Below, one piece after another: positions 8,762 to 12,924 of a stretch of DNA of 12,924 bases. The notes beneath the pieces are model-generated. The model was not told the origin of the DNA. It searched no databases and worked only from the letters and a program-made list of their open reading frames with translations. Each line of letters begins with the position of its first letter. Position 1 is the first letter of the stretch. A program made the translations under genes and the position numbers. This DNA comes from Bacteroidales bacterium 45-6 (lineage in GTDB: Bacteria; Bacteroidota; Bacteroidia; Bacteroidales; Dysgonomonadaceae): NCBI GenBank assembly GCA_001897035.1, contig MKRS01000237.1:1-12924 (forward strand), given 5' to 3'.

Positions 8762-8803
8762 TAGCTGACAAATAAGGTTTGATTACTGACAATTCTATCC
8801 TGA
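8762..8803. promoter_or_regulatory. Tandem direct repeat, putative HTCS operator
   Basis: Two 21-bp units (8762-8782 and 8783-8803) share CTGACAA at 8765-8771 and 8786-8792, plus a matching T two bases later and TGA at each unit's end (8780-8782, 8801-8803). The spacing is exactly 21 bp, two helical turns, which suits two AraC-type DNA-binding domains on the same DNA face. It lies between the regulator terminator and the operon start. Sequence repeat is directly seen; the operator role is inferred. Confidence 0.5.
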
Positions 8804-8875
8804 AAACATCGATTCACGCCTTCTAAACGCCATTGACATGCTGAAGCCGTATATGAGCCAAAGGTTGGAGGGTGC

Positions 8876-8912
8876 AAAAAAAATTACCAATAACCCGCGG
8901 CATTATCGGCAA
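8876..8912 (-). terminator. Intrinsic terminator after the HTCS gene
   Basis: Thirty-three bases past the HTCS stop codon, the minus strand forms a stem of about 10 bp. Arms are TTGCCGATAA and TTATTGGTAA, with two G-T wobbles, closing a 9-base GC-rich loop. It is followed immediately by eight T residues (8883-8876). This is the layout of a rho-independent terminator and separates the regulator transcript from the downstream operon. Confidence 0.8.
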
Positions 8913-8945
8913 ATTTCAAGGGAAGGAATTCCGAGCTTGTCGGAC

Positions 8946-11900
8946 TCACGAAACGGGATCGGACTGGTCGTACCTGCTGGGTTGCACACCAAATTGTTTC
9001 TTAAACAAGGAACTGAAATATTTTGTGTTTACAAACCCTGTTTCCGTAGCAACATCCGCCACAGGTCTACCCTCTTTCAACAGTTCGGCAGCCTTTTGAA
9101 GCCGGATAATACGGATGAATTCCTGCGGGCCTTTTCCCGTGAGCGATTTGAGGCGGCTGTAGAAAAGAGTTCGGCTCATGGCCATTTCCTGACAAAGGAG
9201 GCTGATATTGAAATCGACATCGCTGATGTTTGCCACAACCAACTGCGTGGCTCGGATGATGAATTGGCGGTCACTTTCCGAAAGGGAATTTGCCGGCGAC
9301 TCCTCGGGATTGCTCCCATGCCGCCCCATGGCTTCAACCGGACTTTGGGCTTCCCCCGAATCTGCCGCACCATTTCCGGCCTCCACTTGCAGAATGGCCT
9401 GCCGCATAAAAAAGTCCCATTGCCTTTTCCTGTTGTCAATCAGCCCCTGCACCTTCAGTTTCAGGATCTCCGTATTGAAGGGCTTCGGGATATAATCGTC
9501 GGCCCCTTTCCTCAACCCTTCCACTGTGGCATCGTGGCTGACTTTTGCCGTAAGCAGGATGAAAGGAATGCTGGATGTGTCGGGGTTTTCCTTGACTAAC
9601 CGGCAAAGCTCGTCCCCTTGAATGCCCGGCATCATCACATCCGAAAGAATCAGTTCAGGATATTCTGTCTCGAGGAATGAAAGCGCTTCTTGCCCGTCCG
9701 CAACATCCACCACGCGATAGTCTGGTTCGAAAGTCTTACGCAGGTAATAACGGAGAGCTTCGTGATCCTCCACAATAAGCACCGTATCTTTAGATGTCTG
9801 TCCACCAGTATTCCGCGTCTTGCTATCTTCAAGCTTTGGGGCATCAGCAGTTATTCGGGGCAAGGGTTCCCGAGGTAGAAGGCTTGGTTTGGATAGGAAT
9901 TCGGGCCTGTCGTAAGTCCGGTTTAGCGTTACAGTAAATATACTGCCTTTGTTTTCTTCCGACTGATACGTGATCTTGCCATTCAGCATCTTGAGTATGC
10001 GGTGGGTCTGCAAGAGCCCGAAGCCAGTTCCGCTTTCGCTCGATTTGCGGGCATTCTCGGCCCTGTAAACATCGTTGAACAAGTGTTTCCGTGCCTCTTT
10101 GGGAATGCCTATGCCGTTGTCTTTTATTTCTATGACAACTTTCCGTTTGGTTTGGCTCAAACTTAAGCATACTTCCCCCTCAGGCATGGTATATTTGCAG
10201 GCATTTGACACAAGGTTATCCAACAGGATCTCCAGGATCCGCCTGTCTGCCATCGTATAAACATCCTCTCCAGGCAAAGAAAGGTTCAAATGCAGCTGCT
10301 TCTTGTCGCAGAAAGGCTGAAAACTTGCAATTTCTTCTGCAAGAAGGTCATTGAGGTTTATCGGGGTGAGAACAAGTTGCTGCTTGTGGCTATCCACCTT
10401 TTCAAATTCAAGCAACTGCGAGATGAGCGTATAGAGCTTGTGAGTATTGTTACGCGCCAATTCGAGAAAGTAACGAGCCTTATCGGTGAGTCCTTTTTCC
10501 TTGCACAAGTCGTCCAATGGAGCCATGATGAGTGTGACTGGAGTGCGAATGTCGTGCGCAGTATCAATGAAAAATCGTATTTTGTCTTCATCGTATTGTT
10601 TTTGAAGCTGGTTGCTCTTGAAGCGCAAGATGAAGAAGAAAATGACACCCACAATGCAAATGTAAAACATCCATGCCCACCACGAATTCCACCAAGGCTG
10701 GTCCACCCTCACAACAAGCGTTTTTTCGGAGATAATCTCTCCGTTATTACGTCTCAGGCTTCTCACCTTCAGCAGGTAAGAGCCCGGAGAAACGTTCGTG
10801 TACCGAACCATACCATTGGAGGATAGCCTGCTCCACGATTTCTCGTATCCGTCCAAAATATACTGGTAGGCTATGTCGCGCTGGAAATGGTAGTTGATGG
10901 ATTCGAATGTGATTGCGAATGAGTTGTGGCTATAAGCAAGCCGGACAGTGCTTTTCGCCAACATGTCGTAGATGGCAGGCCGCAAGCGCTTTTCTTCCTC
11001 AACAGGCAGATATTCTATTGTCAAGCCGGTAAACCTCAGCGGGGCCTGGTAGTTTGTCACGCTGATAGCGTTAGGGGTGACGGTCACAACGCCGTTTGTG
11101 CTGCCGTAGGCGAATTTCCCATCCGCCAGCCGGGCAAACGACGATTTGTTGTACTCCTTGTCTATGTCGCCCACATAATTGAGGTTAGACACATGGAAAT
11201 TTTCGAGAAGCGCAAGCCCTTTCCCCGTACTCACCCACAGTCGCCCTCTCGTGTCCCGTTGCAGGCTATACACATCGTCCGACGGCAAACCTTCGCGTGT
11301 GGTAAACGTTCTCAACTTGCGGGTTTTCATATTGTAGAGGTTCAACCCGCCACCTTCCGTACCCAGCCAAACGGTACCATCCCCATTGAAAAGCATGGAA
11401 ACGATATAGGCACTGGCGTTTTGCTCTTGATATTCCTGCGAAGTTGCATAACGCTGCACTTTTCCAGTGCGTTTGTCCACCAAACAAAACCCGTTCACGG
11501 TAGCTACGGCTACTTGGTCACGCCCCACCAATTCGATGGAATGTATCCATTTAATGTCGTATGTCCGTTTCACATGCCCTTGGCGATCCATCATCATCAG
11601 TTGCCCGTCCAAGCCTCCGGCCCACAAATCGCCATCCAAATCTTGCCTGATGGAGAAGATATAATTTGTAGCAAGCCCACCTTGCTGTGTGGTGAGATGC
11701 CGGATCACCTGCTTTTGGCTATTGAGCAAATAGATGCCATCTCCGTAGGTCCCGACCCATACCGAGCCGCCTTCGCCTTTGCATAATGCCACAGACACGA
11801 CCCCTTTAAGCACGTGGCTCCAATTCAGGGAAGCCCCATTGCGGATGCTGATTCCAAAATCAGTGGCGAACCACAAGTTTCCCCCAGCATCTTCTTCTAT

Positions 11901-12924
11901 ATCGTTGACGTTGTTGTTTGTGAGCGATTGAGGATTCCCCCTCTGATGCGTCAGCACAGTAATCGGGTATCTCGATAAGATGGCCACCGAAACTCCTCCC
12001 GTATAGCTTCCTATCCAGATATTTCCCTGGCTGTCTTTTGTAACTGCATAAATGCCATTGCCCCGCAAGAAAATATCTGTGCTGTCTTCCGTGCTCATTA
12101 GCAGATGGGTTTTCTTTGTGTCCCGATCAACCGCATACACACCACCTCCATCCAACCCGACCAGCAGCGAATGACTATCATAGGCCGTAATGGCCCTTAT
12201 CGGATTGAAAAAATTGGAATTTTGTCCTTTCAAAGGAAGGAGCGCAGCAGTCTTCAGATCCATCACCCACAAGCCATTGTTGAAAGTTCCTATCCACAAT
12301 TCATTCTTAGCCGTGTCGTGAAACAAGGTCTGCACATACTTTTCCTTTGTCAACCACTGGATTTTCCCCAATTGGGTGCGAGAAAGCTGCAACACTCCTT
12401 TGGAAGTGCCAACAAAAAGTGATTCCCCAGAAGGCACTATGTCATTCACATATTGCCCGGGAATAATCGAAGCGATACGTCCATTGATCTCTTTCCTGTA
12501 TAGCCCCTTGCTCAGTCCCAACCACAATGCGCCCGTCCGGTCAAGGCAGAGTTTATTCAATATGATCTCACCTTTGATAAATTCCGACAAATACAGGTAT
12601 TGCTCAAAACAGTCATTCTTGATGGAATAGCGATAGATTTTCCCGGTGTTATCGTATGCCCACAGCCCATATTGCTTGTCGTATAAAACACGAAGCGTGC
12701 GCCCCGCCATATCTCCATAATAGAAATTTCCTGGCAAGGAATAGCTTTTCACCATGTAGCCGTTGTAGCGGTCTATTCCGGCCTTTGTGGCAATCCACAT
12801 CGCTCCATCCTGATCTTCGGCAATGGAGAACACGCGCTGGCTGCTCAGTCCTTCCGCATATCCGATATGCCTGATGTCGAACATCCCGTTGGTGAGTTCA
12901 GCTTGAGCCGAAAAACTTCCGACG
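8946..12924 (-). CDS. Hybrid two-component system sensor/regulator (HTCS), N-terminus off right edge
   Basis: Single-protein inner-membrane regulator that senses an oligosaccharide in the periplasm and activates the PUL. The frame is open to the right edge, 13 codons beyond ATG 12884, and those codons read VGSFSAQAELTNG, the end of a signal peptide, so the true start is outside. Numbering from that ATG: Reg_prop beta-propeller sensor about 1-610 (repeats such as DGAMWIATKAGIDRYNG and GTVWLGTEGGGLNLYN); Y_Y_Y domain about 655-728; one membrane helix about 736-754. Next are HisKA with H777 in AHDIRTP and an ATPase domain with N890/N894, DNGIGIP (D922) and GTGFGL (952-957). The receiver domain at about 1034-1150 has E1039, D1040, phospho-acceptor D1082, T1112 and K1134. 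A linker of about 50 residues leads to an AraC-type helix-turn-helix at about 1205-1308. All catalytic residues are present, so it looks functional. The operon starts 349 bp downstream. Confidence 0.97.
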   Translation of the reverse strand, partial: VGSFSAQAELTNGMFDIRHIGYAEGLSSQRVFSIAEDQDGAMWIATKAGIDRYNGYMVKSYSLPGNFYYGDMAGRTLRVLYDKQYGLWAYDNTGKIYRYSIKNDCFEQYLYLSEFIKGEIILNKLCLDRTGALWLGLSKGLYRKEINGRIASIIPGQYVNDIVPSGESLFVGTSKGVLQLSRTQLGKIQWLTKEKYVQTLFHDTAKNELWIGTFNNGLWVMDLKTAALLPLKGQNSNFFNPIRAITAYDSHSLLVGLDGGGVYAVDRDTKKTHLLMSTEDSTDIFLRGNGIYAVTKDSQGNIWIGSYTGGVSVAILSRYPITVLTHQRGNPQSLTNNNVNDIEEDAGGNLWFATDFGISIRNGASLNWSHVLKGVVSVALCKGEGGSVWVGTYGDGIYLLNSQKQVIRHLTTQQGGLATNYIFSIRQDLDGDLWAGGLDGQLMMMDRQGHVKRTYDIKWIHSIELVGRDQVAVATVNGFCLVDKRTGKVQRYATSQEYQEQNASAYIVSMLFNGDGTVWLGTEGGGLNLYNMKTRKLRTFTTREGLPSDDVYSLQRDTRGRLWVSTGKGLALLENFHVSNLNYVGDIDKEYNKSSFARLADGKFAYGSTNGVVTVTPNAISVTNYQAPLRFTGLTIEYLPVEEEKRLRPAIYDMLAKSTVRLAYSHNSFAITFESINYHFQRDIAYQYILDGYEKSWSRLSSNGMVRYTNVSPGSYLLKVRSLRRNNGEIISEKTLVVRVDQPWWNSWWAWMFYICIVGVIFFFILRFKSNQLQKQYDEDKIRFFIDTAHDIRTPVTLIMAPLDDLCKEKGLTDKARYFLELARNNTHKLYTLISQLLEFEKVDSHKQQLVLTPINLNDLLAEEIASFQPFCDKKQLHLNLSLPGEDVYTMADRRILEILLDNLVSNACKYTMPEGEVCLSLSQTKRKVVIEIKDNGIGIPKEARKHLFNDVYRAENARKSSESGTGFGLLQTHRILKMLNGKITYQSEENKGSIFTVTLNRTYDRPEFLSKPSLLPREPLPRITADAPKLEDSKTRNTGGQTSKDTVLIVEDHEALRYYLRKTFEPDYRVVDVADGQEALSFLETEYPELILSDVMMPGIQGDELCRLVKENPDTSSIPFILLTAKVSHDATVEGLRKGADDYIPKPFNTEILKLKVQGLIDNRKRQWDFFMRQAILQVEAGNGAADSGEAQSPVEAMGRHGSNPEESPANSLSESDRQFIIRATQLVVANISDVDFNISLLCQEMAMSRTLFYSRLKSLTGKGPQEFIRIIRLQKAAELLKEGRPVADVATETGFVNTKYFSSLFKKQFGVQPSRYDQSDPVS

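Larger units (their letters stand above)
8597..8945 (-). promoter_or_regulatory. 349-bp regulatory intergenic region between HTCS gene and GH16 operon
   Basis: This is the only gap above 300 bases. Read in the direction of transcription it holds: the HTCS terminator hairpin (8912-8876), a direct repeat proposed as operator (8803-8762), a candidate -7 element (8733-8726), a T7 run (8718-8712), and an untranslated leader of about 120 nt running to the GH16 ATG at 8596. I see no convincing coding sequence or structured RNA in it. Because the HTCS gene has its own terminator, the operon must be started here. Confidence 0.75.

Noticed and set aside
8838..9599. Plus-strand open frame of 253 codons over the terminator and HTCS C-terminus
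   Set aside because: The start lies just before the terminator A-run, and it is antisense to a canonical AraC and receiver domain; no protein family features.
1..12924. CRISPR array, tRNA/rRNA genes, insertion sequences or integrase
   Set aside because: No regularly spaced repeats, RNA gene features, transposase motifs or terminal inverted repeats were seen.

Overview
The window is a polysaccharide utilization locus (PUL) from a Bacteroidota bacterium, most likely of the order Bacteroidales. The evidence is an adjacent SusC/SusD pair, Bacteroidota-type lipoprotein signals, a one-protein hybrid two-component sensor/regulator (HTCS), and AT-rich start regions without clear Shine-Dalgarno sites. 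Genus and species cannot be fixed from the sequence alone. All six genes lie on the minus strand, so the text below follows transcription, from high to low coordinates.

Region 1 (12924-8946) is an HTCS regulator whose N-terminus lies beyond the right edge. Only the tail of its signal peptide is inside. It is followed by a strong intrinsic-terminator-like hairpin (8876-8912). Region 2 (8597-8945) is the only sizeable non-coding stretch. It holds that terminator, a 21-bp-spaced direct repeat proposed as the HTCS operator (8762-8803), a weak candidate -7 promoter element (8726-8733) and a long leader. Region 3 (8596 to the left edge) is a tight five-gene operon: GH16 endo-beta-glucanase lipoprotein, SusC-like TonB-dependent transporter, SusD-like lipoprotein, an SGBP-B-like surface glycan-binding lipoprotein with IPT domains, and a GH3 beta-glucosidase cut by the left edge. 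Gaps between genes are 18, 41, 26 and 32 nt.

The likely substrate is a beta-glucan, either beta-1,3-glucan (laminarin type) or mixed-linkage beta-1,3/1,4-glucan. In the expected scheme, surface GH16 cuts the polymer, SusD and SGBP-B hold glycan, and SusC imports oligosaccharides. GH3 releases glucose, and the HTCS senses an oligosaccharide in the periplasm and switches on the operon. Gene content resembles the described mixed-linkage glucan locus of Bacteroides ovatus and the beta-1,3-glucan locus of B. uniformis, so the system itself is a known type. The less ordinary parts are the putative operator, the ambiguous GH3 export signal, and AT-rich palindromes between genes.
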